Below are positions 51,940 to 59,998 of a stretch of DNA of 64,000 bases, piece by piece. Position 1 is the first letter of the stretch; each line of letters starts with the position of its first letter. Source of the stretch: Atopobiaceae bacterium (GTDB lineage: Bacteria; Actinomycetota; Coriobacteriia; Coriobacteriales; Atopobiaceae). Below the pieces are notes generated by a model that saw nothing but the letters and a program-made list of their open reading frames with translations, searched no databases and was not told the origin of the DNA. The DNA is taken from contig JAKVOB010000001.1 of the NCBI GenBank assembly GCA_022483015.1, positions 1,884,902 to 1,948,901 of the forward strand. Reading direction: 5' to 3'. Position numbers and translations under genes: made by a program.

Positions 51940-52506
51940 TCACCCCGCCGTCCCCCGCCAGGCACCCGGCACGCACGCGGCAAGGGCATCTGCCACGGCC
52001 GACTTGTCGTCCACGCAGCCCCGCTCGACCCAGCGGCGGAGCACCATCGTGAACCCGGCCTGGAAGAATACCAGGTAGTAGGTCATGAGCCCCTCGTCGG
52101 TGACGCCCGCTGCCTCGCAGCGCGGCCTCACCACCTGGTCCATGATCTGGTCGAGGCCCTGCCTGAGCGGGAAGTCATGACGTAGTGGCAGCGTCACCCG
52201 ATAGAAGTAGGCGTGGTCGGCCACGTGCTCCAGGAAGGGCACGAACGACTCCGCCGAGAGCGCCTCCACGCCCGTGGCCGGATAGCGCCCGAGAAGCTCG
52301 CCGTGCAGATAGTCCTCCATCTTTCCCAGCATGTCGGGGATGTCCTGGAAGTGTGCATAGAAGGTCGAACGGTTGACCTCCGCCGCCTCGCAGACGGCCC
52401 GGACCGTGAGACGCCTGGTCGGCGCATCACGCATGAGTGCGAGCGCACGTCCCTCGATGCGGGTCTCGGTCTGCCGATAGCGCGCGTTGTTCTTCCTGTT
52501 GGCCAT
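51940..52506 (-). CDS. TetR-family regulator
   Basis: 188 residues. An HTH of the TetR type, LTVRAVCEAAEVNRSTFYAH, sits around residues 33-53, followed by a helical C-terminal domain of the TetR_C_8-like kind. GGGGGAG directly before ATG 52506 fixes the start. It is divergent from the zinc-type dehydrogenase gene with about 100 bp between, and probably controls it. Ligand unknown. Confidence 0.88.
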   Translation of the reverse strand: MANRKNNARYRQTETRIEGRALALMRDAPTRRLTVRAVCEAAEVNRSTFYAHFQDIPDMLGKMEDYLHGELLGRYPATGVEALSAESFVPFLEHVADHAYFYRVTLPLRHDFPLRQGLDQIMDQVVRPRCEAAGVTDEGLMTYYLVFFQAGFTMVLRRWVERGCVDDKSAVADALAACVPGAWRGTAG

Positions 52507-52606
52507 CGCTCCCCCATTAACACGACACTTATCGTTATATTGCTGATCGTAGCGCTTCGCCGCCTCGCCCAGACTTGAGTCATACAAGCCGGCGAGAGGA
52601 GAGCGC

Positions 52607-53632
52607 ATGCGCGGAGCGATCTATCGAGGCAAGGAATCCGTCGAGGTACGGGACCTGTTGGACCCCGTCTGTGACGACCAGGGCGTCGTGGTGGCCAACG
52701 TGCTCGCAAGCGTCTGCGGGACCGACGCCGCCGTCTTCGCGCAGGGCCCCGGCACGGGCCACAAGGTCGACGTGGATGGCGAGTTCGGGCACGAGGTCGT
52801 CTCGCGCGTCATCGAGGTCGGGAACGACGTCCGCGACCTTGCCGTAGGCGACCGGGTCTATCCCTATCCCCTCCTCGCCAAGGACGACCCACGTCGCGCT
52901 GGCACGATGGGTGCCTTCTCGCAGGAGATGCTCGTCCCGCGCGCGCTTCTCGGCCGCTCCCTCTATAAGGTGCCGGACTCGATCGACGACCGCACCGCCT
53001 GCCTCATCGAACCGTTCACGGTAGGTTGCCGAGCAGCGCGGAGGGGGCGGCCCATGCCGGGCGAGAAGGCCGTCGTGTACGGCGCCGGCACCATCGGCAT
53101 CGCCGTCGCCATCGCGCTCGTACACTTCGGCGTGGATGACGTGCTCGTGTGCGACCGCTCCGACCTTCGTCTCTCGAAGACCGCTGACCTCGGGTTTTCC
53201 GTCTGCGACGTCGACAGGGAGGACCCGTACGCGGCCGCCTCGGAGATCTTCGGCACGGCGCCCGGACTCGCGGGCGCATCCGCGGACGTCGACCTCGTCA
53301 TCGACGCGGCCGGGAGCCCGACCGTCCTCGACGCCTTCATGGGCCAGGCCAAGATCGGGTCGCGCTTCGTCAGCGTGGCCGTGAGCAAGGGGCTGCGCCA
53401 GGTGGACCTGCTCGGCCTCACCTACGCGCAGAAGAGCATCATCGGATCGGGTGGCTACATGCCCGAGGACGTGGCCGACGTCATGGCCATCATGACAAGC
53501 GGCCAGTGGGACATCGCCTCGATCATCACGCACGAGTATCCCCTCGAGAGGATCGACGAGGCCCTGCGCCTCGCAGGCGATCCCTCGCGGGCCCTCAACG
53601 TGACCATCACGCTTGGGGACGTGCCCCGATGA
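52607..53632 (+). CDS. Medium-chain (zinc-type) alcohol dehydrogenase family protein
   Basis: 341 residues. Catalytic-zinc ligands are in ASVCGTDAAVF (Cys) and GEFGHEVV (His-Glu); the Rossmann motif is VVYGAGTIGIAVAIALVHFG near residue 145. The structural-zinc four-Cys loop is absent, replaced by YPYPLLAKDDPRRAG, so it belongs to a one-zinc branch (sorbitol/threonine-dehydrogenase-like). It should oxidise a polyol or secondary alcohol with NAD(P)+. GAGGAGAG precedes ATG 52607. It overlaps a membrane-protein gene by four bases. Confidence 0.9.
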   Translation: MRGAIYRGKESVEVRDLLDPVCDDQGVVVANVLASVCGTDAAVFAQGPGTGHKVDVDGEFGHEVVSRVIEVGNDVRDLAVGDRVYPYPLLAKDDPRRAGTMGAFSQEMLVPRALLGRSLYKVPDSIDDRTACLIEPFTVGCRAARRGRPMPGEKAVVYGAGTIGIAVAIALVHFGVDDVLVCDRSDLRLSKTADLGFSVCDVDREDPYAAASEIFGTAPGLAGASADVDLVIDAAGSPTVLDAFMGQAKIGSRFVSVAVSKGLRQVDLLGLTYAQKSIIGSGGYMPEDVADVMAIMTSGQWDIASIITHEYPLERIDEALRLAGDPSRALNVTITLGDVPR

Positions 53633-54126
53633 GGGCCTTCGTGAGGAACGGGCTCGACGCCCTCGCCAGGGCGAGCCGGGCCATATCCTCCCAGCGCACC
53701 GAGGCGAGCAGCCGCTCGCTCCACCTTGCCAGCCTGTCGACCACAGGAAATGCCGCCATCGGCATCGTGAAGGTCCTTCTCGGGCTGCTCGCACTCTCGG
53801 CCTTCGCCTGCGTGAACGGTCTCTACACCATCGCTGCGGTCACGTTCTTCGAGATCGGCAGCAACATCTACGGGTTGGCTGCCACCAAGGGTGGCGATGA
53901 CCTGCCGCTCCATGTGATACGAGCCATAGGCCTCGCGACATCGCTGGTCTCGCTCGTGCTCACGCAGACGGCGCTGCTCTCCATCGGCGGGACCGGGAGC
54001 CATGACCTCTCGTCGAGCGGTCTGCTCGGTCTGCTCGTCGGTTCCGCGGCAGCAGCCATCGCCATCTTCGAGATCGTGAAGTGCCGGCAGACGGCACATG
54101 ACCTCGGCACGCACGTGCTCGGATAG
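53629..54126 (+). CDS. Four-helix membrane protein of unknown function
   Basis: 165 residues with hydrophobic stretches near residues 40-60, 62-80, 92-112 and 130-150, after a 35-residue basic, Ser-rich N-terminus. The segment TTGNAAIGIVKVLLGLLALS recalls the first helices of cation-diffusion facilitators, but no histidine-aspartate metal site is seen, so I do not assign it. Its ATG lies in the stop codon of the dehydrogenase gene (ATGA), so it is translationally coupled to it. Confidence 0.75.
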   Translation: MRAFVRNGLDALARASRAISSQRTEASSRSLHLASLSTTGNAAIGIVKVLLGLLALSAFACVNGLYTIAAVTFFEIGSNIYGLAATKGGDDLPLHVIRAIGLATSLVSLVLTQTALLSIGGTGSHDLSSSGLLGLLVGSAAAAIAIFEIVKCRQTAHDLGTHVLG

Positions 54127-54188
54127 GCTCCATGCGGACGGCATCGCCGACCGTCGACAGATCAGACGACAAGACAAGGGAGAGAACA

Positions 54189-54560
54189 ATGACAAGGACC
54201 AACTATGTGACGCTCGTGCTGGGGACCATCGGAGGGGTGCTGTTCGCGCTCGGAATGTGCATGTGCATGATCGAGGAGTGGGGCACGTTCGCCCAAGGTG
54301 TGACCCTGGGCATCGCGGGGGCCGTGGTCCTCGTCGCGATGTGGCTCGTACGGCGCCACATGCAGGGCATGGCCTTCTCCGCGCCCGACACCCGCACCGT
54401 GCTCGCCGTGGCAGTTGGCGTCATCGGAGCGGCGCTGTTCGGCGTGGGTGTGTGTCTCTGCACCGCCTTCGGCAGGATCGGACTTGGCGTGGTGGTTGGC
54501 CTTGTCGGTATGGTGGTCCTTCTCGCCCTGGTACCGCTCACGAAGGGGCTCAAGGCATAG
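54189..54560 (+). CDS. Small four-helix membrane protein of unknown function
   Basis: 123 residues, almost entirely hydrophobic: helices near 6-26, 33-52, 70-92 and 95-117. The two halves look alike (TLVLGTIGGVLFALGMCMCM against AVAVGVIGAALFGVGVCLCT), an internal duplication of a two-helix unit with a conserved CxC. No family recognised. GGGAGAG precedes ATG 54189. It is 62 bp after the previous membrane gene and may be in its operon. Confidence 0.75.
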   Translation: MTRTNYVTLVLGTIGGVLFALGMCMCMIEEWGTFAQGVTLGIAGAVVLVAMWLVRRHMQGMAFSAPDTRTVLAVAVGVIGAALFGVGVCLCTAFGRIGLGVVVGLVGMVVLLALVPLTKGLKA

Positions 54561-54652
54561 GGCCCCTACTCGGCAGGCCGCGGCGACACGTCACCCGCAA
54601 GGCCCCTATACTGGGCTGCGACGGGAATCCGCACCGACCGAGGGAGCATGCC

Positions 54653-55774
54653 ATGCATCGCACAACAGCAGGGAAGCTTGTGGCCGTCCTTATCGGCTGC
54701 GCCTTCGCGACGGCCCTCACGGGCTGCGCCTTCAAGACCGATGGCACCACCGCGGCCACCACCTCGGCAGCCACCACCGACCAGGCCGAGGAGGCCATCT
54801 CGCCCGAGACCGAGCCGGCATCTGTGGATGCGACGACGGCCACGACGGATGCCACGACCGACCAGGCGACCACGGCAGCCACCACCTCCGATGCCGGCAC
54901 CTATACCGTCACTGGCGACTCCTCCCTGGTCCCCGCCGACCTCACGCGCATCCTCGCCTCGAGCACCTCGACCGAGGTCTCCGTGGCCTACATCGAGCTC
55001 GACCGTGACACCGTCTCCTCGACCGCAGCGGCGTCCGCAGGGACGTCAGCGGCCACGACGTCCGACACGACCCAGACAAGCGCTCGCTATTCCGTGAACG
55101 GCGACAAGAGGCTCGTCTCGGCCAGCATGATCAAGCTCGTGATCCTCGAGACGGTCTTCCAGCAGGCAGACGCCGGCACGATCAGCCTCGACGACGAGAT
55201 CACCATCCACGCCGCAGACATCGTGGGCGGCTCCGGCATCATCCAGAACATGGGCGGCGACGTCACACTCACGGTGGAGGAGCTCTGCAACTTCATGATC
55301 TCGTCCAGCGACAACGACGCCGCCAACGCCCTCATCGACCTGGTGGGCATGGACTCCGTGAACTCCGAGGCCTCGCGCCTGGGCCTCGCCTCGACCTCGC
55401 TCCAGCGCAAGATGATGGACACCGCGGCCGTGGAGCAGGGACGCCAGAACTACACCTCGGCCAATGACATCGCGACCCTGCTCGAGTCCATCGCCAAGGG
55501 CACCTTCGTGAACGAGGCGTACAGCAAGAAGGCCGAGCAGTACCTGCTACTGCAGCAGGACACCACCGGCCTGCGCGCCGGCATCCCCAACAACGTCACC
55601 GTGGCCTCCAAGACCGGCGACCTCGACCGCGTCTACAACGCCGGCGGCATCGTCTATACGTCGAAGCCCTACATCGTGGTCGCGATGGTGAACGACATGG
55701 CGGTCGACCAGGCGCGGAGCCTCGTGTCCAACATCGCCACGGCGACCTACGCGTCCCACGAGGCGCACTCGTAG
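54653..55774 (+). CDS. Beta-lactamase-fold lipoprotein (class A-like serine hydrolase)
   Basis: 373 residues. The signal peptide ends in a lipobox, ALTGC with Cys25, so it is a membrane-anchored lipoprotein. Residues 28-85 are a Thr/Ala-rich linker. The penicillin-recognising domain has all three motifs in order: SMIK (158-161), SDN (219-221) and KTG (320-322). It could be a true beta-lactamase or, more conservatively, a carboxypeptidase-like wall enzyme; an evident Glu166-type residue is not clear. AGGGAG precedes ATG 54653. Confidence 0.87.
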   Translation: MHRTTAGKLVAVLIGCAFATALTGCAFKTDGTTAATTSAATTDQAEEAISPETEPASVDATTATTDATTDQATTAATTSDAGTYTVTGDSSLVPADLTRILASSTSTEVSVAYIELDRDTVSSTAAASAGTSAATTSDTTQTSARYSVNGDKRLVSASMIKLVILETVFQQADAGTISLDDEITIHAADIVGGSGIIQNMGGDVTLTVEELCNFMISSSDNDAANALIDLVGMDSVNSEASRLGLASTSLQRKMMDTAAVEQGRQNYTSANDIATLLESIAKGTFVNEAYSKKAEQYLLLQQDTTGLRAGIPNNVTVASKTGDLDRVYNAGGIVYTSKPYIVVAMVNDMAVDQARSLVSNIATATYASHEAHS

Positions 55775-55858
55775 GGCAGCCCCGCCAGGTTGCGCCACCA
55801 CCGCCGAACCCTCATACTTGCAGGTAATCGTAGGTGCTGTTCAAGACGGGAGACTGAC

Positions 55859-56878
55859 GTGGCAAACATCCAAGACGTTGCGAAGCTCGCCGGCGTCTCG
55901 GCAGGAACCGTCTCGCGCTACCTCAATGGCTACAAGCTCAAGGCCGAGAACAACGAGCGCGTCGAGGGCGCCATCCGCGAGCTCGACTACCATCCCAACA
56001 ACCTCGCGCGCGGCCTCAGGTCGAACCGTACCAACTCCATCGGCCTGCTCATCAGGAACATGCGCAACCACCTTGCCGCCTCGATCGTGGCCCAGGTAGA
56101 GATCCAGATGGAGCTCCACGACTACAGCATCATCCTGTCAGGCTTCCTGAACGACCCGCGCGTGTTCGAGCGTAGGCTCGAGCTCATGCTCTCGCACAAG
56201 GTCGACGGAATCATCCTGTTCGAGGGCCAGTCCACCTGGCCGGGGTCACGGCTGCTCGAGGACGTGGGCATCCCCGTCATCTCGATCAACTCGCCCTATG
56301 AGCTCCCGAGCGTCAACTCGATCCTCGTGAGCGACCGCGAGAGCTCCGCCGAGGTCGTCACCCGCATGATCGAGTGTGGACACGACCAGGTCGGCATCAT
56401 CGCCGCGCCTCAGGACGAGTACGTCGCCTGCGAGCGGCTCGGTGGCGTCTATGACGCCTTCGCGCGCGCCGGGCTTCCCAAGGACCACGCGCACGTGCGC
56501 TTCGGGGACTTCTCACCCGAGAGCGGCTACAAGGCCATGCGTGGCTTCCTCGAGGAGGACCACCTCGACGCCGTCTTCGCATGCAACTACAAGATGGGCC
56601 AGGGGGCCCTGCAGGCGTCAGCCGAGCTTGGCCGACGCATAGGCGAGGACCTCTCGTACGTCACCTTTGACTACTTCGACACGAGCGACGTCTTCTACCC
56701 GGCGCTGACCACCGTCTGCCCACCCGTCGAGGAGATGGGCGACGTGGCATCGCACCAGCTGCTCGAGCACATCGGTGACGGGACCCTCGCGACCGGCGAG
56801 ACCGTCACCATCCCGCACAAGATCACCTGGCGCCATTCCATCGTGGGAGACGGGCTGGACCAGCAGACGGTCCGCTAG
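55859..56878 (+). CDS. LacI-family transcriptional regulator
   Basis: 339 residues. The HTH ANIQDVAKLAGVSAGTVSRY with the hinge helix NNLARGLRSNRTNSIGLL is followed by a periplasmic-binding-like sugar domain. The start is GTG 55859 behind GGGAGAC. It lies at the end of, and opposite to, the beta-glycoside PTS operon, whose first two genes carry 12-bp LacI-type palindromes (61415-61426 and 62686-62697). Control of the operon by this protein is a strong inference. No such palindrome is seen at its own promoter. Confidence 0.92.
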   Translation: MANIQDVAKLAGVSAGTVSRYLNGYKLKAENNERVEGAIRELDYHPNNLARGLRSNRTNSIGLLIRNMRNHLAASIVAQVEIQMELHDYSIILSGFLNDPRVFERRLELMLSHKVDGIILFEGQSTWPGSRLLEDVGIPVISINSPYELPSVNSILVSDRESSAEVVTRMIECGHDQVGIIAAPQDEYVACERLGGVYDAFARAGLPKDHAHVRFGDFSPESGYKAMRGFLEEDHLDAVFACNYKMGQGALQASAELGRRIGEDLSYVTFDYFDTSDVFYPALTTVCPPVEEMGDVASHQLLEHIGDGTLATGETVTIPHKITWRHSIVGDGLDQQTVR

Positions 56879-56898
56879 CCCAGCCACGACCCACGTCC

Positions 56899-57216
56899 CT
56901 AGGCCGCGTGCTCTGCGAGCGCGATGAACTTCTCGGCTAGGATCTGGAACGTCTCGGCACTCATGAGCTGGTCCTCGGCATGGATCAAGAGCAGCCCTGC
57001 CGGCACATGGTCGCCAGAGGCCTCCTGCTGGATGAGCTCCGCATGCTTCGCATGCCCCGCCGAGAAGAACCCGGCGCCCTCGGTGACCTTTGCCTTGGCA
57101 GCCTCCACGTCGCCCTCGGCGGCGAGGTCGATGGCCTCGATGAAGCTGCTGCGGGCAGCGCCCACGCTCGATATGATCTCGAAGCAGACGAGGTCCGTGC
57201 CCTCGATGTCGTCCAT
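56899..57216 (-). CDS. PTS lactose/cellobiose-family IIA component
   Basis: 105 residues, a three-helix IIA-Lac protein. FSAGHAKHAELIQQEASGD contains the phospho-accepting His, and LLLIHAEDQLMSAET is the conserved last helix. It takes phosphate from HPr and passes it to IIB. AAGGAGA precedes ATG 57216. It is the last gene of the operon, 85 bp after the DUF3284 gene. Confidence 0.93.
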   Translation of the reverse strand: MDDIEGTDLVCFEIISSVGAARSSFIEAIDLAAEGDVEAAKAKVTEGAGFFSAGHAKHAELIQQEASGDHVPAGLLLIHAEDQLMSAETFQILAEKFIALAEHAA

Positions 57217-57301
57217 GTTGTCTCCTTCACATGCGTCGCACGCCCTCAGGCGTGCGACGCGTTCTCTACGTTCATGGTCGTGGGGCCGGCCGAAGACCGT
57301 G

Positions 57302-57799
57302 CTAGTCCTCGGCAGCGGCCAGGGCGTCCATGCCATGCGAGGCGACCTCGCCGGCACACGCCTCGATCCCGTGGAGCACGCGCCTCATGCGCTTCTTGGC
57401 GCTGTGCCGCCAGGCGAGACCGACGAGCTTGTAGTTGAGGTCGTTGCACGTGGTCGAGCCCACGAAGCCCTCCTCGTAGGCGACCTCGATGCCGCCGCCG
57501 TCCGCAGGAGTGACCTCGTAGGCGACCGTGTTGGTGCCCTGCCCGGACACGATGCGTGCGGCATAGGCCGCAGGCGGCTCGAAACGCGTCACCTCGACGG
57601 AGGTGCGCTGGTCGTGGCCGAGCTTGTCGCGCAGCGACGTCTGGTAGGAGAAGCCGGTCCGCACGTCCGACGAGGTCGCCGGGATGCCGGCCGAATGGGC
57701 CGCATAGGCCACCGACCGCGCCACTGCCGAGAAGAACTGCTCGGCGCTCACATCGAGGTGCTCGATGACGACGATGCCCTTGTGCCCATGGCCGCTCAT
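57302..57799 (-). CDS. DUF3284-domain protein
   Basis: 165 residues. The start IVVIEHLDVSAEQFFSAVAR, the TSVEVTRFEPPAAYAARIVS strand and YEEGFVGSTTCNDLNYKL fit the DUF3284 family, a START-like fold usually encoded with lactose-family PTS genes in Gram-positive bacteria. Function unknown. Its start overlaps the preceding small membrane gene by four bases, and AGAGGGG lies nine bases upstream. Confidence 0.82.
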   Translation of the reverse strand: MSGHGHKGIVVIEHLDVSAEQFFSAVARSVAYAAHSAGIPATSSDVRTGFSYQTSLRDKLGHDQRTSVEVTRFEPPAAYAARIVSGQGTNTVAYEVTPADGGGIEVAYEEGFVGSTTCNDLNYKLVGLAWRHSAKKRMRRVLHGIEACAGEVASHGMDALAAAED

Positions 57800-57975
57800 C
57801 GACAACGCCCCTCTCGGGCAAGTGAGACTCCGCAGGCGACGACGATGACGAGGCCACCTATGATCATGGGGTAGTTCGCCCCTGCCCACGGCACGTCGAT
57901 GGTGCCCGACAGGACCACGAACAGGAACCCCACGCCCATGAGGAACGTCTTCCAAGGGCTTCTCGTTGAGAGCAT
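57796..57975 (-). CDS. Small two-helix membrane protein
   Basis: 59 residues with two hydrophobic segments (LMGVGFLFVVLSGTIDV and MIIGGLVIVVACGVSLA). AAGGGAAGGG lies before ATG 57975, and the stop overlaps the start of DUF3284 (ATGA), so it is real and coupled. No family recognised; it may accompany the IIC permease. Confidence 0.72.
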   Translation of the reverse strand: MLSTRSPWKTFLMGVGFLFVVLSGTIDVPWAGANYPMIIGGLVIVVACGVSLAREGRCR

Positions 57976-58003
57976 GTGACCCTTCCCTTCTTCTCCCCGC
58001 GCT

Positions 58004-58043
58004 GGCGTACGGCAGGCCTGCAGGACCAAGCCTGCCGTACGCC
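58004..58043 (-). other. Intercistronic 14-bp hairpin in the PTS operon
   Basis: Perfect stem GGCGTACGGCAGGC / GCCTGCCGTACGCC with a 12-base loop between the IIC gene and the next gene. No T-run follows on the minus strand. It is likely to be an attenuating or mRNA-stabilising hairpin that separates IIC-level from downstream expression. Confidence 0.6.
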
Positions 58044-58074
58044 TTGCGGACGGACTACCGGTCGGTGCTTCGGA

Positions 58075-59565
58075 CTACTCCTCGGCAGGCACTGCGGCCT
58101 CGAGGTTCGCGTTGCCGGCAGCGGCAGCGGCCTTCTCGGCCTCCTCGGCCTTGAGGGCCTCCTCGGCCGCCTGCTGGCGGTTGGCCAGCATGACGAAGGG
58201 CGTCCAGATGACGAATGCGATGCCCAGGTTCAGGAACGCGACCAGGGCGGCGGCGATGCTACCACCCGTGGCGAAGAACGCGTACAGGCCGACGGGCATG
58301 ATCCAGGGGACCTGGATGAAGACCGGCGGGATGATCCCGGCGTAGGTGAACGCCATGGCGACGCATGCCGTCAGAGGGGCGACGACGACCCAGGGGATCA
58401 GGTAGAGCGGGTTCAGCACGATGGGCATGCCGAAGATGACCGGCTCGTTGATGTTGAAGATGCCCATGGGAGCTGCGATCTTGGCGATGGCCCTGGAGTC
58501 CTCACGCTTCGAGAAGAGGAAGACCGCGATGAGCATGGCCAGGGTGATGCCGGAGCCACCCATCATGGTGTAGGCGTCGAAGGAGCCGCGCGTCCACATG
58601 TAGGGCATCTGGGCGACGTCGTGCGTGGCGTTCCACACGTCGAGGTTGGCAAGGAGCGCCGGCGTGTAGACGCCCTCGATGATTGGCGAGAGGACGTTGG
58701 AGCCGTGGATGCCGAAGAACCAGAGCAGCTGCATGAGGAACTCGACGAGCACGACGCTGAAGACGCTCTGCGACAGGCCCAGGAGCGGCTGCTGGATCCA
58801 CTCGGTGATGAGGTCGTTGGGATAGGCCCCGAAGAAGACGACGCAGAGCTGCGTGATGACGCCGGCCACATAGATGGCGATGATGCCGGGGATCATGGCC
58901 GTGAAGGCGTTGTTGACCGCGGGCGGGACCGAGTCAGGCAGCTTGATGGTGATCTTGGCCTGCATGAGCTTGACGTAGATCATGGTGCAGCCCAGGCCGA
59001 AGATGAGGGCCGTGAACAGACCCGTCGCGCTGGTGAGCACGGTCGAGATCGTACCTGGGGCGATCACGTTCTGGAGCGTGACCACGCCATCGACTGACAC
59101 GGCATCGAGGCCGGCGGCCTGGAGGGTGCCCAGAGCGCTCTCGCTCACGTTCTCAAGCGCGTAGTCGAACGTGGTCGAGAAGTTCATCGTCGCAACCACG
59201 GACGCGAACGAGATGACACCTCCCGCGATGGGGTTCACGTCATAGGACTTCGACAGGTGATACCCCAGGGCGAACGCGAAGCATACCGCGAACACCGAGA
59301 TCGAGCCGTTGTAGACGTTCGCGTTGACGTTGATGAACTGGGCCATCGACTCGACGAACGCATTGCCCTCTCCCCACCAGATGTTCGGCAGGTCGCGCAC
59401 GAAGACGTTGAGCAGCACCGCGATCGAGCCGACCATCGTGACTGGCATGATCGAGATGAAGCCATCGCGGATGGCGACGAGGTGGCGCTGGCTGCCCACC
59501 TTGGTCGCGATCGGCATGAACTTGGTCTCCATCCAGTTCATGAATCCTTGCATGTGTGACGACAT
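58075..59565 (-). CDS. PTS lactose/cellobiose-family IIC permease
   Basis: 496 residues with about ten membrane segments. RDGFISIMPVTMVGSIAVLL near residue 33 and the glycine-rich FGIHGSNVLSPIIEG and IFNINEPVIFGMPIVLNPL motifs are typical of the cellobiose/diacetylchitobiose IIC family. The last 30 residues are an Ala/Glu-rich cytoplasmic tail. The start at 59565 has AGGGAG. It imports and phosphorylates a beta-linked disaccharide together with the IIA and IIB proteins in this operon. Sugar not fixed by sequence. Confidence 0.94.
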   Translation of the reverse strand: MSSHMQGFMNWMETKFMPIATKVGSQRHLVAIRDGFISIMPVTMVGSIAVLLNVFVRDLPNIWWGEGNAFVESMAQFINVNANVYNGSISVFAVCFAFALGYHLSKSYDVNPIAGGVISFASVVATMNFSTTFDYALENVSESALGTLQAAGLDAVSVDGVVTLQNVIAPGTISTVLTSATGLFTALIFGLGCTMIYVKLMQAKITIKLPDSVPPAVNNAFTAMIPGIIAIYVAGVITQLCVVFFGAYPNDLITEWIQQPLLGLSQSVFSVVLVEFLMQLLWFFGIHGSNVLSPIIEGVYTPALLANLDVWNATHDVAQMPYMWTRGSFDAYTMMGGSGITLAMLIAVFLFSKREDSRAIAKIAAPMGIFNINEPVIFGMPIVLNPLYLIPWVVVAPLTACVAMAFTYAGIIPPVFIQVPWIMPVGLYAFFATGGSIAAALVAFLNLGIAFVIWTPFVMLANRQQAAEEALKAEEAEKAAAAAGNANLEAAVPAEE

Positions 59566-59611
59566 GAACACTCCCTTCAAACTCCCCCTGAATTACCGAA
59601 CAGATACGCGC

Positions 59612-59917
59612 CTAGTTCTTGCCGAGCAGCGTGAGCGCCTGGTCAAGGACCTTGGAGCCGTCCATCATCCCGTAGGTGGCCATGTCGATGACCTGAACGG
59701 GCTTGTTGGGATCGAGTGCCTGCATCTTGGTGAGCAGGAAGCGGACCTGGGGACCGATGAGCATGCAGTCGGCCTTCTCGAGCTCGGGAGCCGCATTGGC
59801 CTCGGCGACGGCCCAGATCTCGGCATCGACCCCGCGCTTCTCCGCCTCCTTCTGCATCCTCGTGACCAGGAGACTCGTAGACATCCCGGCTGAGCACACG
59901 AGCAGTATCCGTACCAT
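59612..59917 (-). CDS. PTS lactose/cellobiose-family IIB component
   Basis: 101 residues. MVRILLVCSAGMSTSLLVTR has the phosphorylated Cys8 and the P-loop-like CSAGMSTS. The rest, ADCMLIGPQVRFLLTKM, is the family core. It receives phosphate from IIA and transfers it to the sugar in IIC. It lies 46 bp upstream of the IIC gene. The start at 59917 has GGGAG about eleven bases upstream. Confidence 0.94.
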   Translation of the reverse strand: MVRILLVCSAGMSTSLLVTRMQKEAEKRGVDAEIWAVAEANAAPELEKADCMLIGPQVRFLLTKMQALDPNKPVQVIDMATYGMMDGSKVLDQALTLLGKN

Positions 59918-59998
59918 GTGAAACAACTCCCTTCGTCTGGTGCCACCTGTGTGGCACATGGTCAAACGCGAGGCCCGAGGCATCGGGCCCTTCGAGCC

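Noticed and set aside
53629-54126. Cation diffusion facilitator
   Set aside because: Only a vague likeness in one helix; the metal-binding His/Asp residues and the C-terminal domain are missing.
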